A stretch of 8,374 bases of DNA from Hyphomicrobiales bacterium (GTDB lineage Bacteria > Pseudomonadota > Alphaproteobacteria > Rhizobiales > Afifellaceae). Position 1 is the stretch's first letter. Each line of letters starts with the position of its first letter. The stretch lies in the NCBI GenBank assembly GCA_013812985.1, contig JACCSN010000563.1:1-8374 (forward strand), given 5' to 3'. This document shows positions 1 through 6,883 of the stretch, in pieces. Below the pieces are notes generated by a model that made no database searches, was not told the origin of the DNA, and saw only the letters and a program-made list of their open reading frames with translations. The translations under genes and the position numbers were made by a program.

Positions 1-1
1 C

Positions 2-424
2 GATTTCGTGCTGCCGAATCTTGACGGGGTCAGGCTGGTCGATCTGTGGGCGCCGGGCGACCACCGCTTTCATTCCAACTACCTGAACTCGATCAGGAAC
101 GGCGAGCTCGCGCTGGCCGCGCTCGGCCCGGACGCCGGCCGGGTGTACGTGCTGGATTTCGTCACGCCCTTCAACGCCGGCCTGGAGCTTCAGCCGCCCG
201 GCGGCGACACCGCCTGGCAGCACTGGAACCGCACCTTCAATGCCGACCATTACCTGCCGCCCGAGGACGTTCTGAAGGGCGTGAAGGTTGTGATGGAGCC
301 GAAATACCCGGTCGAGCACCTAACCTATGCCGGTCTGCGCGACCTCTACATGCCCTATGTCCGTGCCAATTTTCAGCTCGCTGTCGAGAACGTCGATTGG
401 TGGGTTTGGGTCGCAAGGGAATAA
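2..424 (+). CDS. C-terminal part of an unidentified protein, truncated by the window edge
   Basis: The reading frame is open from the first complete codon at position 2 to a TAA at 422-424, so the gene begins before the window and about 140 C-terminal residues are visible. A GTG at position 8 is in frame, but it has no upstream sequence in which to judge a ribosome site and is probably internal. The visible part is soluble-looking, has no transmembrane segment, and is rich in aromatic residues near the end (VDWWVWVARE). Segments such as YVLDFVTPFNAGLEL and VMEPKYPVEH faintly recall the C-terminal globular tail of membrane-bound sugar-transfer or other polytopic envelope proteins. That is an impression from memory and not a domain match. 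No catalytic motif is visible. Translation as a real gene is supported by clean coding character up to the stop and by the convergent neighbour beginning 100 bp further on. Function unknown. Confidence 0.6.
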   Translation, partial: DFVLPNLDGVRLVDLWAPGDHRFHSNYLNSIRNGELALAALGPDAGRVYVLDFVTPFNAGLELQPPGGDTAWQHWNRTFNADHYLPPEDVLKGVKVVMEPKYPVEHLTYAGLRDLYMPYVRANFQLAVENVDWWVWVARE

Positions 425-527
425 CCCTCGAGCTGACGGCGACAGCCTTGCGAGCAAAATCCGGAGTTTCCTCCTCGCATCTCACGTTCCAAACCGCAGG
501 GATGCAGCCTACGAGCCGGTGCGCAAA

Positions 528-1334
528 TCAAGGTTTCCGCAAGGCGGCAACCACAGCCTCAAGCACGGTGAGCGCGTCCCTGGTACCGTCGGCTTCGCCC
601 TTATCGAAATCATCTCCCGTCTGCCCCATGGTATTCGTGACATGGGCGAGGCAGAGCACCTTTGCGCCTACCGTGCGCGCGAACGTGTAGAGCGCCGCCG
701 CTTCCATCTCGACTGCAAGAATGCCTTTGCTGCGCGCGGCTTCGATCGCTTCTGCCGTTTCACGGAAAGGTGCATCCGTCGTCCAGCTTGGCCCAACGAC
801 GCTCCGCTGACCAAGCGCCGTCAGCGCGTGCGCCGCCGCTGCGACCAAATCCGGGTCCGCCTCGGCAAACTCGGATTGCGGGGCATAGTGATAGCTGGTT
901 CCCTCGTCGCGCAGCGCACGGTCAATCACGACGAAGTAGGGCGGGCGCCCGGCGGGTGTAATTTGGCCGGCCGAGGTTAAGCTCACCAAAAGCCGGCAGC
1001 CACTGGCGAACAGCTCCTCCGCCACAAGGACGGCGAAGGAAGCCCCCACCACCCGGCCCAAAATGCCTGCATCCCGACCGCCCAGCGAGAATGTGTCGAG
1101 TTCGGTGTGATAGCAGGGCCAGCCTGCGAACGGCTTCGCCGCCCCTGTCTGCCGCAACTTGCGCACCAAGTCGCCGTCCGGGTCTAAGAGGCACACGGGC
1201 GGCACATCCGCCGCGGCGATCCCCTTCTGCCGCCGAGCTTCCCGGAGCAGGGCAGCGGGGTGAAATACCGAGGGCGAGGCGGTGTGCTTATGGTCCAGGA
1301 TAGGAGGCGTGATGACGCCAAAATCGTCCCGCAT
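528..1334 (-). CDS. Nucleoside phosphorylase (PNP/UDP family; uridine phosphorylase-like)
   Basis: Predicted 268-residue cytoplasmic enzyme of the purine nucleoside/uridine phosphorylase superfamily, which cleaves nucleosides with phosphate to a free base and ribose-1-phosphate in nucleoside salvage. Diagnostic features seen: the VEMEAAALYTFA block at residues 208-219, whose Glu-Met-Glu contacts the ribose in this family; WTTDAPFRET at 184-193, a hallmark of uridine phosphorylase-like members; and LTSAGQITP at 119-127, where family members have a Gly/Ala-rich phosphate and base loop. Length fits the family (about 230-290 aa). I chose the ATG at 1334 because GAGGG lies 5 nt upstream (complement of 1340-1344); a TTG at 1346 would add four residues and lose that spacing. 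Substrate cannot be assigned; AMP nucleosidase or methylthioadenosine nucleosidase-type activity is less likely. It diverges from the methyltransferase gene and converges with the partial gene on its left. Confidence 0.85.
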   Translation of the reverse strand: MRDDFGVITPPILDHKHTASPSVFHPAALLREARRQKGIAAADVPPVCLLDPDGDLVRKLRQTGAAKPFAGWPCYHTELDTFSLGGRDAGILGRVVGASFAVLVAEELFASGCRLLVSLTSAGQITPAGRPPYFVVIDRALRDEGTSYHYAPQSEFAEADPDLVAAAAHALTALGQRSVVGPSWTTDAPFRETAEAIEAARSKGILAVEMEAAALYTFARTVGAKVLCLAHVTNTMGQTGDDFDKGEADGTRDALTVLEAVVAALRKP

Positions 1335-1360
1335 TGTTACCCTCAAAGGAAAGGCGCGCC
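1335..1360. promoter_or_regulatory. 26-bp divergent start region with back-to-back ribosome sites
   Basis: Only 26 bp separate the ATG of the phosphorylase (leftward) and the ATG of the methyltransferase (rightward). The two ribosome sites sit next to each other without overlap: complement of 1340-1344 for the left gene and 1345-1354 for the right gene. A GGCGCGCC octamer fills 1353-1360. There is no room for promoters here, so each promoter must lie within the opposing gene's 5' coding sequence or further upstream. I could not identify a convincing -35/-10 pair in either. Confidence 0.6.
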
Positions 1361-1987
1361 ATGAGCACCGACAGCCGTCAGGCCCATTGGCAGACCGTCT
1401 ACACCAGCAAAGCCGAGAATGAAGTCAGTTGGTATCAGGAAAGCCCGGCCCCGTCGCTTGAGCTGATCGCACGACGCGGCGCGACCCCCATGTCGGCTAT
1501 CATCGACATTGGAGGCGGCGCTTCGCGTCTCGTCGATGCTTTGGTCGCGAAGGGTTTTCAGGCCGTCACCGTGCTCGACCTGTCCGAAGCCGCGCTGACC
1601 GCCGCTCGAAACCGTCTGGGCGACTGGGCCGCACAGGTTCGTTGGATCGTTGCCGACGTGACGACGTGGGAACCGCCCGAAGAGTATGCGATCTGGCACG
1701 ACCGGGCGGCATTCCATTTCCTCACGGAGGAGCACGACCAAGCGGCTTACGTCGCGCGCCTGACACGGGCCTTGAAGCCCGGCGGGCATGCGATCGTCGC
1801 CACATTTGCGCCGGATGGTCCTGAACGGTGCAGCGGGCTTCCTGTCGTGCGCTACGATGCGGCAAGACTCGGCCGGACGCTTGGCAGTGCGTTCGAGCTG
1901 GTGGATATGCGACGCCACGAACACACGACCCCTTGGGGCTCGGAGCAGCGCTTTCAGTTCGGCGTGTTCCGTCGCGCAATGTCGTGA
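1361..1987 (+). CDS. Class I SAM-dependent methyltransferase
   Basis: Predicted 208-residue cytoplasmic methyltransferase with a Rossmann-type SAM fold. Motif I is IIDIGGGASRL at residues 47-57; the acidic ribose-binding residue is Asp73 in VLDLS; ADVTTW (98-103) fits the adenine-contacting segment; and LKPGGHAIV (138-146) is the usual post-motif III turn. The N-terminus (HWQTVYTSKAENEVSWYQ, 9-26) and the WHDRAAFHFL block (112-121) are typical of a common bacterial family related to eukaryotic METTL12/CSKMT protein-lysine methyltransferases; that relation is from memory. The substrate is not predictable. The start at 1361 is preceded by AAAGGAAAGG (1345-1354), a good ribosome site; an upstream in-frame ATG equivalent near 1334 would overlap the divergent gene and lacks such a site. 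It is transcribed away from the nucleoside phosphorylase and converges on the cyclase gene. Confidence 0.88.
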   Translation: MSTDSRQAHWQTVYTSKAENEVSWYQESPAPSLELIARRGATPMSAIIDIGGGASRLVDALVAKGFQAVTVLDLSEAALTAARNRLGDWAAQVRWIVADVTTWEPPEEYAIWHDRAAFHFLTEEHDQAAYVARLTRALKPGGHAIVATFAPDGPERCSGLPVVRYDAARLGRTLGSAFELVDMRRHEHTTPWGSEQRFQFGVFRRAMS

Positions 1988-2028
1988 CAATCGCCAACCG
2001 ACTGGACCAGGCCTGCTGTTGCGATGTC
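1986..2028. repeat. Imperfect inverted repeat at the methyltransferase 3' end
   Basis: GACAATCGC (1986-1994, starting inside the stop codon) pairs with GCGATGTC (2021-2028), eight base pairs with one bulged A. The 26-nt loop contains the palindrome CAGGCCTG (2008-2015). There is no T-run after it. It may be a weak 3'-end structure or chance in GC-rich DNA. The rest of 1988-2158 outside this and the nested repeat shows no gene I can support. Confidence 0.2.
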
Positions 2029-2081
2029 AGGAATTGTGCGCCAGCGCCCCACCCGAGCATTGCCGACGGCTTGATACGCGC

Positions 2082-2127
2082 GGAACTCCGGTGCGAACTT
2101 CGCCTCTGCACCGGCAGGAAAAGTTCC
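2082..2127. repeat. Nested inverted repeat between convergent genes
   Basis: Two perfect inverted repeats are nested: GGAACT at 2082-2087 pairs with AGTTCC at 2122-2127, and directly inside it CCGGTGC at 2088-2094 pairs with GCACCGG at 2108-2114. The arms are continuous on the left; on the right a 7-nt bulge (2115-2121) separates them. The result is a 13-bp stem with a 13-nt loop. It lies 94 bp after the methyltransferase stop and 31 bp after the cyclase stop, so it could act as a 3'-end structure for either transcript. No T-run follows on either strand, so it is not a classical intrinsic terminator. Confidence 0.5.
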
Positions 2128-2158
2128 ATGCTGGGCGCCAAGCGTCAGATTTCCGCCG

Positions 2159-3769
2159 CTACCCAGGCGCAACCAGGAGAAAAGCAGGCGCCTTGCCCCG
2201 CCCCTTCAGCGTGATCGCCCCGCGCGGCTCGAACTCGTAACGCTGGGCAAGCGCGTCCCGCATGGCCTCGGAAACCTGGATGCGGTCCGGCACGCCATGC
2301 GACTCGAGTCGGCTGGCGACATTCACCGTGTCGCCCCAAACGTCGTAGATGAATTTGTGCCGCCCGATGACGCCGGCGACAACCGGCCCGCAATGGATGC
2401 CGATGCGGACTTGCAAGGGCGCATTGCCCGGCCGGCAGAGGCGCGGAAGCGCCGCCAGGATGCCGACGGCGAACTCGGCGATCGCCTCGGCATGGTCGGG
2501 GCGCGGATCCGGGATCCCGGCGGCCGCCATATAGGCGTCGCCGATGGTCTTGATCTTCTCCACGCCGAGGCTCCTCGCCAGCGCGTCGAACTCGCAAAAA
2601 ACCCGGTCGAGCCTGTCGACCAGCTGCGCCGGGGCCATCAGCGCCGCCGCCGGCGTGAAGCCGACGATGTCGGCGAACAGGATCGAGACGCTTTCGAAGC
2701 GGTCGGCGATCACCGTCTCGCCGCCGTTGAGGCGGAGCACCACCGGCGCCGGCAGGATGTTGAGGAGCAAGGCGTCCGAGCGCTCTTTCTCCGCCGTCAG
2801 CCGCGCCAGATACTCGCGTTCACGTTCCTGCCACCGCTTGCGCTCAAGGCAGGCATTGATGCGCGCCCGGAGCAGGACCAGGTTGAACGGTTTCGGCAGA
2901 TAATCTTCCGCCCCCGCCTCGATGCAGCGGATGACCGCGTCGGTCTCGCTCAGCCCCGAGATCATGATGACCGGCGTCCGATGCCAGCGCTCGTCCGACT
3001 TCAACCGCTCCAGGACCTCGATGCCGTTCATCTCCGGCATCATCAGATCGAGCAGAATGAGGTCGAACCTCGCCTGTTCGAGCGTCTCAAGAGCCCGCCG
3101 GCCGGATTCCGCGGTCACCACCTCGTGTCCCTCATGCCGCAGCCGGCGGCAGAGGAGATCGCGGTTCGATTCATTGTCATCCACCACGAGGATGCGGCCG
3201 ACCTCCCGCGTTTTCACCGCGTCCCGGTCGGGCCGCAACGTCCGCAGGAGCGCCGCCACCACCGCCTCGGCGGCGCCGTCGTCCTCCCCGGCGTCGGCGG
3301 TGGCGCGCCGATCCCCGGACGCTCTCGTCAGGTCGACGATGGCGTCGATGCGGTCGAGAAGTCGCCGCGCCTCGCCAAGCAATTTGACCAGATCGGGGCG
3401 CAGCCCCTCGGCTTGCGGCGCGGCCTCCAGATCCTCCAGCACCATCTCGCTGTAACCGATGATGGCGTTCAGCGGCGTCCGCAGATCGTGGCGCAGCTTG
3501 GCCTGCACCCCGCCCAGATCGTCATCCCTGTCCGCCTCGAAATGCGAGCCCGGATCACGGAGCCAGTCGACGAGCTCGCTCAAGGACCCGGCGGCGACAA
3601 GCACCTTGTCGAGATAGGGCATCAGATCCGTCAGGCCGAGCCGCAGCCCATCCTCGACAATGATCTCCTGATAGCCGACGATGGCGCGGACCGGGGTGAC
3701 GAGGTCCTGCCAGACGACCGACAAGCGGGCGCGTCTCTCGAAGTCCAGGTTGGTCGCCGTGCTCGCCAT
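2159..3769 (-). CDS. Receiver-linked class III adenylate cyclase with tandem DHp-like hairpins
   Basis: Predicted 536-residue cytoplasmic enzyme making cAMP from ATP under two-component control. Order of parts: a DHp-like hairpin at about 13-72 with Gln21 where the phospho-His would be; a second at about 84-150 with an intact H-box (RHDLRTPLNA, His94); a receiver at about 191-310 (Asp197/198, phosphoacceptor Asp241, Ser271, Lys293); a charged helical linker at about 310-340; and a class III cyclase domain at about 355-536. Metal ligands are Asp367 (LFADIVGF) and Asp411 (TIGDAYM). Adenine-selecting Lys407 and Asp476 match adenylate, not guanylate, cyclases, and the transition-state pair Asn483/Arg487 (VNVASR) is present. 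No ATPase domain follows the DHp hairpins. The ATG at 3769 lies 28 bp after the receiver gene's stop; the nearest GGGAG is about 12 nt upstream, slightly far. It is the last gene of the four-gene cluster. Confidence 0.93.
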   Translation of the reverse strand: MASTATNLDFERRARLSVVWQDLVTPVRAIVGYQEIIVEDGLRLGLTDLMPYLDKVLVAAGSLSELVDWLRDPGSHFEADRDDDLGGVQAKLRHDLRTPLNAIIGYSEMVLEDLEAAPQAEGLRPDLVKLLGEARRLLDRIDAIVDLTRASGDRRATADAGEDDGAAEAVVAALLRTLRPDRDAVKTREVGRILVVDDNESNRDLLCRRLRHEGHEVVTAESGRRALETLEQARFDLILLDLMMPEMNGIEVLERLKSDERWHRTPVIMISGLSETDAVIRCIEAGAEDYLPKPFNLVLLRARINACLERKRWQEREREYLARLTAEKERSDALLLNILPAPVVLRLNGGETVIADRFESVSILFADIVGFTPAAALMAPAQLVDRLDRVFCEFDALARSLGVEKIKTIGDAYMAAAGIPDPRPDHAEAIAEFAVGILAALPRLCRPGNAPLQVRIGIHCGPVVAGVIGRHKFIYDVWGDTVNVASRLESHGVPDRIQVSEAMRDALAQRYEFEPRGAITLKGRGKAPAFLLVAPG

Positions 3770-3797
3770 GGGCTCGGTCCGCTCCCGCTCAGCCGCT

Positions 3798-4172
3798 TCA
3801 GGCAGCCCCTTTGCTCAGAAGCTGCGTGATCTTCTCCAGGAGCCGCGGCAGCTCGATCGGTTTGGTGTCGTAATCGTCGCAGCCGGCCGCCAGCGCCTTC
3901 TCCTTGTCCGCCGCCATGGCGTGCGCCCTCAGCGCGATGACCGGGATCACCCGCGTCGCCGGATCGGATTTCAGCCGCCGCGTCGCTTCCCAGCCGTCGA
4001 GCACCGGCAGGCTCATATCCATGAGGACGAGGTCCGGCCGCTCCTCGGTCGCCATGGCGACGCCGCGCGCGCCGTCCTGGGCGAGCACGACCTCGTAGCC
4101 CTGCCGGGTCAGCCGCCGCGAGAGCATGTCGCGGTTCATCTCATTGTCCTCGACCAGAAGTATCTTCGCCAT
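3798..4172 (-). CDS. Single-domain response regulator (DivK/CheY-like) with Arg at the switch Thr position
   Basis: Predicted 124-residue receiver with no output domain, so it would act by protein contact or as a phosphate relay or sink. Acid pocket Glu8/Asp9 (LVEDNEMNRD), phosphoacceptor Asp52 (LMDMSLP) and Lys104 (YDTKPIEL) are all present, and the sequence resembles DivK-type regulators. At residue 82 the family motif IAL(T)AHAM reads IALRAHAM: Arg (AGG, complement of 3927-3929) replaces the conserved Thr/Ser that couples phosphorylation to the conformational switch. I chose the ATG at 4172, which has GGGAAG about 6 nt upstream and starts directly at the first beta strand (MAKILLVEDN); an in-frame ATG at 4187 would add MREAG. 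It sits 46 bp after the kinase stop and 28 bp before the cyclase start, on the same strand, so it is probably co-transcribed and a partner of both. Confidence 0.9.
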   Translation of the reverse strand: MAKILLVEDNEMNRDMLSRRLTRQGYEVVLAQDGARGVAMATEERPDLVLMDMSLPVLDGWEATRRLKSDPATRVIPVIALRAHAMAADKEKALAAGCDDYDTKPIELPRLLEKITQLLSKGAA

Positions 4173-4197
4173 GCCCGCTTCCCGCATCCGGCGCCGC

Positions 4198-4209
4198 GAG
4201 GCGCGCCTC
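4198..4209. repeat. 12-bp perfect palindrome between kinase and receiver genes
   Basis: GAGGCGCGCCTC at 4198-4209 is a perfect palindrome inside the 46-bp gap between the kinase stop and the receiver start. In RNA it could fold to a four-pair stem with a CGCG loop, which is weak. As DNA it could be a binding site. In such GC-rich sequence chance is a fair explanation. Confidence 0.25.
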
Positions 4210-4218
4210 ACGACAGAC

Positions 4219-6870
4219 CTATAACACGGGAACCGGCCGCGGCGCCGCCTGTCGCGCCGCCTCGACCATGCCGCGCAGCGTCCCGACCAGCTCCGCCCGG
4301 CTATAAGCCCCCTTCTGGAAGACCTCCATGGCATGCCCGCGCAGCCATTCCAGCTCCTCCCGCGTCAAATCCTTCGAGGTGATGATAACGACCGGTATGT
4401 CTCGCCGGTCCTTGTCCTGGCGCAGCGCGCGAAGCACCTCGAAGCCATCCATCTCCGGCATCATGAGGTCTAGCAGGATGACGGCCGGCTTCATCTCGCC
4501 GACCATTTCCAGCCCTTTGGCGCCGTTCTCCGCCTCGCGGACCTTCCAGCCTTCCTTGGTCAACACGCGCCGCAAGACATCGCGTGTGACCTGGTCGTCG
4601 TCGACGATCAGAATGTCCGGATCCGTTCCTGATCGATGGATGCGCGACAGCACGCGCATCAATTCGGGTGGATCGATCGGCTTGGTGAGGTATTCGGCCG
4701 CCCCGAGCGCCACCCCCATGTCGCGGTCGCCGAGCACGGTGGCCAGGATAACCGGAATGTTGCAGAGCTCGGCATCTGTTTTCAGCGATTGCAGCACCGC
4801 CCAACCATCCAGGTCCGGCATGATCACGTCGAGGATGATGGCGTCGGGCTTCTCCTGTCGCGCCAGGCGCAGGCCCTCCTTGCCGCCCGACGCCGTCACC
4901 ACCCGATAGCCTTCCTTGACGAGCGCGCCGCCGAGGATGTCGCGCGCGGCGCGCTTGTCGTCCACCACCAGCACCGTGCCGGTCGCGGTTCCATGCGGCT
5001 CATGCGCCGTCTCCGGCCGCAGCCCATGCGCCTGCGGGGCCGTGCGCGGCAGCGTGACCGTGAACGTCGCTCCCTTGCCGAGCTCACTTTCCACCGCGAC
5101 ATCCCCGCCGAGCAACCGGCAGAAGTGCCTGGTGATCGCCAGGCCGAGCCCGGTGCCGCCATAGTTCCGCGCCGTCGACGAATCCGCCTGCGTGAAGGCC
5201 TGAAACAGCCTGGCCTTCTGCTCCGCAGTCAATCCAATGCCGGTATCGGTCACCTTGAACTCGATCCAGTCCTCGCCGTCCGGCCGCCTCACCTCCCGAA
5301 CCGCGAGCGTGATCACGCCGTCCTTGGTGAATTTCGATGCATTGCTGAGGAGGTTGAAGAGATTCTGACGGAGCTTCGTCTGGTCGGAACGCATGGAGCC
5401 AAGCTCGCCGGCCATCTCCACTCGCAGGGTGTTGTGGTTCTTGGCTATCAGCGGCCCGATCGTCGATTCGACCTGCGACAAGAACTCGGCGATGCCGAAG
5501 GCCTCGACATGCACCTCCATCTTGCCGGCCTCGATCTTGGAGAGGTCCAGGATGTCGTTGATCAGGCCGAGAAGGTGCTTGCCGGCGACGCGGATGCGGC
5601 CGAGGTCGGGGGCGAATTCCTGGTGGCCAAGATCCTCCGCCTCCTCCAGGAGCATCTCGCTATAGCCGATGATGGCGTTGAGCGGCGTCCTGAGCTCGTG
5701 GCTCATATTGGCCAGGAACTCGGATTTCACCTGGTTGGCGCTTTCCGCCTGCTCCTTGGCCAGCTTCAGCTCCTCCTGCTGGCGCGCCCGCGCCGCGGCG
5801 GTCTCCTTAAAGACGCCGAGCGCCGCCGCCATCTGGCCGAGCTCGTCGGTCCGCCCAAGCGCCGGGATCGGCGCGTCGTGATTGCCTTCGGCAAGCTCGC
5901 GCATGGAGCGCGTCATCGATGTGATCGGGCGCACCAGCGTCCTGGCGACCAGGAAGCCCAGTCCCATCGCGGCGACGAACACGATCGCGGAGCGGGCGAG
6001 GAACTGTCGTTTCAGCTCGGCGATGCTGGCGAAGGCCGCGTCTTCGGAGATCGCGGCGTGCATGGTCCAGCCTTGATCCGACATCCGGCTGCCCATCGGC
6101 AGCATGGAACTGCCGTGGAGGAATGGCCGCCCTCCGGCCTCGATCTCCTCCATCGCGCCGCCGGCGCGGTGGTTGAGATGGACCAGAAGGCCTGAGTTTC
6201 GCAGGTCCGCCTCCGGCGCGGTCGAGTAAAGGACGGTGTCGGCGCCTTCTAGGAGCACCAGCAGGCGGTCCTGATCCTGTGGCGCTCCGGCGATGGACGC
6301 GGTGGCGAGGCGCTGCTGGATCTTGCTCCAATCCAGGATCCCGACCAGCGCGCCGATGGCCAATGACGGGTCGTAATCAGCGAAAATGGGCGAGGCGAAG
6401 GTCAGGGCCGGTCCGCCGATGAGATCGCTCGCTAAGACCGAAGTCTGGACCGGCTTGCCTTGCGCCACCGCCTGAAACGCCTCGGTCGCGGACAGGTCCT
6501 TGCCGCGGTTCTCCGGCCGCGTCGCCGCCAGCGCCCGGCCTTCGCCGTTGATGGCGATGAGCTCGCCGAACTGCGGGTAACGCTCCCTGAGCTTCTCCAG
6601 CTCGGCCTGGATCTCTCCGCCCTGGTCGTCGATCAGGACCTCCTGCATGGATTGCAGGGTGCTCCAGGTGCTCAGATTGTTGAGATCCCTGGCGAGGAAG
6701 CCGTCGAGCTGATCCGCGCTTTCCCTGGTGATCGAGGCCAGATCGGCCGTGACGAATTCGCCAAGCGCCCGTCGCGCGGAGTAGTACGAGCCGACGGCGA
6801 CAAGCGTCAGGGGCAGCAGCGCGCAAAGCAGCGTGAGCGCGATGGTCTTTTCACGAAGCCCTATCCGCAT
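4219..6870 (-). CDS. Membrane hybrid sensor histidine kinase: Cache-HAMP-DHp-CA-REC-REC
   Basis: Predicted 883-residue inner-membrane sensor kinase. Parts in order: transmembrane helix 1 at about 9-30; a periplasmic region at about 31-290 with the look of a double Cache sensor ([27 protein letters not shown]); transmembrane helix 2 at about 292-312; HAMP at about 310-362; a coiled coil at about 360-380; DHp with phosphoacceptor His391 ([12 protein letters not shown]); an ATPase domain with N box Asn510 (LLSNASKF), G1 box DTGIG (542-546) and G2 box GGTGLGL (571-577); receiver 1 at about 632-747 (Asp637/638, Asp681, Thr711, Lys730); and receiver 2 at about 752-870 (Asp757/758, Asp801, Thr831, Lys853). 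All catalytic residues are present, so an active kinase is expected. The Lys853 context is QKG instead of the usual KP. No HPt domain is visible. The ATG at 6870 starts 13 bp after the stop of the Cache gene and has only a weak ribosome site, suggesting translational coupling. Confidence 0.94.
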   Translation of the reverse strand: MRIGLREKTIALTLLCALLPLTLVAVGSYYSARRALGEFVTADLASITRESADQLDGFLARDLNNLSTWSTLQSMQEVLIDDQGGEIQAELEKLRERYPQFGELIAINGEGRALAATRPENRGKDLSATEAFQAVAQGKPVQTSVLASDLIGGPALTFASPIFADYDPSLAIGALVGILDWSKIQQRLATASIAGAPQDQDRLLVLLEGADTVLYSTAPEADLRNSGLLVHLNHRAGGAMEEIEAGGRPFLHGSSMLPMGSRMSDQGWTMHAAISEDAAFASIAELKRQFLARSAIVFVAAMGLGFLVARTLVRPITSMTRSMRELAEGNHDAPIPALGRTDELGQMAAALGVFKETAAARARQQEELKLAKEQAESANQVKSEFLANMSHELRTPLNAIIGYSEMLLEEAEDLGHQEFAPDLGRIRVAGKHLLGLINDILDLSKIEAGKMEVHVEAFGIAEFLSQVESTIGPLIAKNHNTLRVEMAGELGSMRSDQTKLRQNLFNLLSNASKFTKDGVITLAVREVRRPDGEDWIEFKVTDTGIGLTAEQKARLFQAFTQADSSTARNYGGTGLGLAITRHFCRLLGGDVAVESELGKGATFTVTLPRTAPQAHGLRPETAHEPHGTATGTVLVVDDKRAARDILGGALVKEGYRVVTASGGKEGLRLARQEKPDAIILDVIMPDLDGWAVLQSLKTDAELCNIPVILATVLGDRDMGVALGAAEYLTKPIDPPELMRVLSRIHRSGTDPDILIVDDDQVTRDVLRRVLTKEGWKVREAENGAKGLEMVGEMKPAVILLDLMMPEMDGFEVLRALRQDKDRRDIPVVIITSKDLTREELEWLRGHAMEVFQKGAYSRAELVGTLRGMVEAARQAAPRPVPVL

Positions 6871-6883
6871 GAGGCCCAGACGC

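Noticed and set aside
445..480. Possible terminator between the partial gene and the phosphorylase
   Set aside because: Only short arms (GCGA/TCGC and GGAG/CTCC) separated by unpaired bases can be drawn, and no T-run follows, so it does not support a terminator.
46..690. Plus-strand frame bridging the partial gene and the phosphorylase 3' end
   Set aside because: It overlaps two better supported genes, and the product is Arg/Ala/Pro-rich shadow sequence.
1343..1990. Open frame of about 215 codons on the minus strand opposite the methyltransferase
   Set aside because: The plus strand has complete SAM-binding motifs and a good ribosome site; the minus frame has none and would collide with the phosphorylase start.
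1954..2172. Minus-strand frame of 72 codons in the gap between the methyltransferase and the cyclase, considered as a gene remnant
   Set aside because: No recognisable motif, no convincing ribosome site, and it overlaps both flanking genes at its ends.
3320..3733. Reading the cyclase N-terminus as a full histidine kinase fused to the cyclase
   Set aside because: No N, G1 or G2 ATP-binding box is present between the second H-box and the receiver, so it cannot autophosphorylate with its own ATPase domain.
2297..3829. Long open frame of about 510 codons on the plus strand opposite the cyclase gene
   Set aside because: The opposite strand encodes clear DHp, receiver and cyclase motifs. The plus-strand product is Arg/His/Asp/Gln-rich without any recognisable motif, as expected for an antisense frame in GC-rich coding DNA.
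4636..6195. Long open frame of about 519 codons on the plus strand opposite the kinase gene
   Set aside because: It mirrors the kinase coding sequence, has a biased Arg/His/Leu composition and no domain, and no ribosome site that decides a start.
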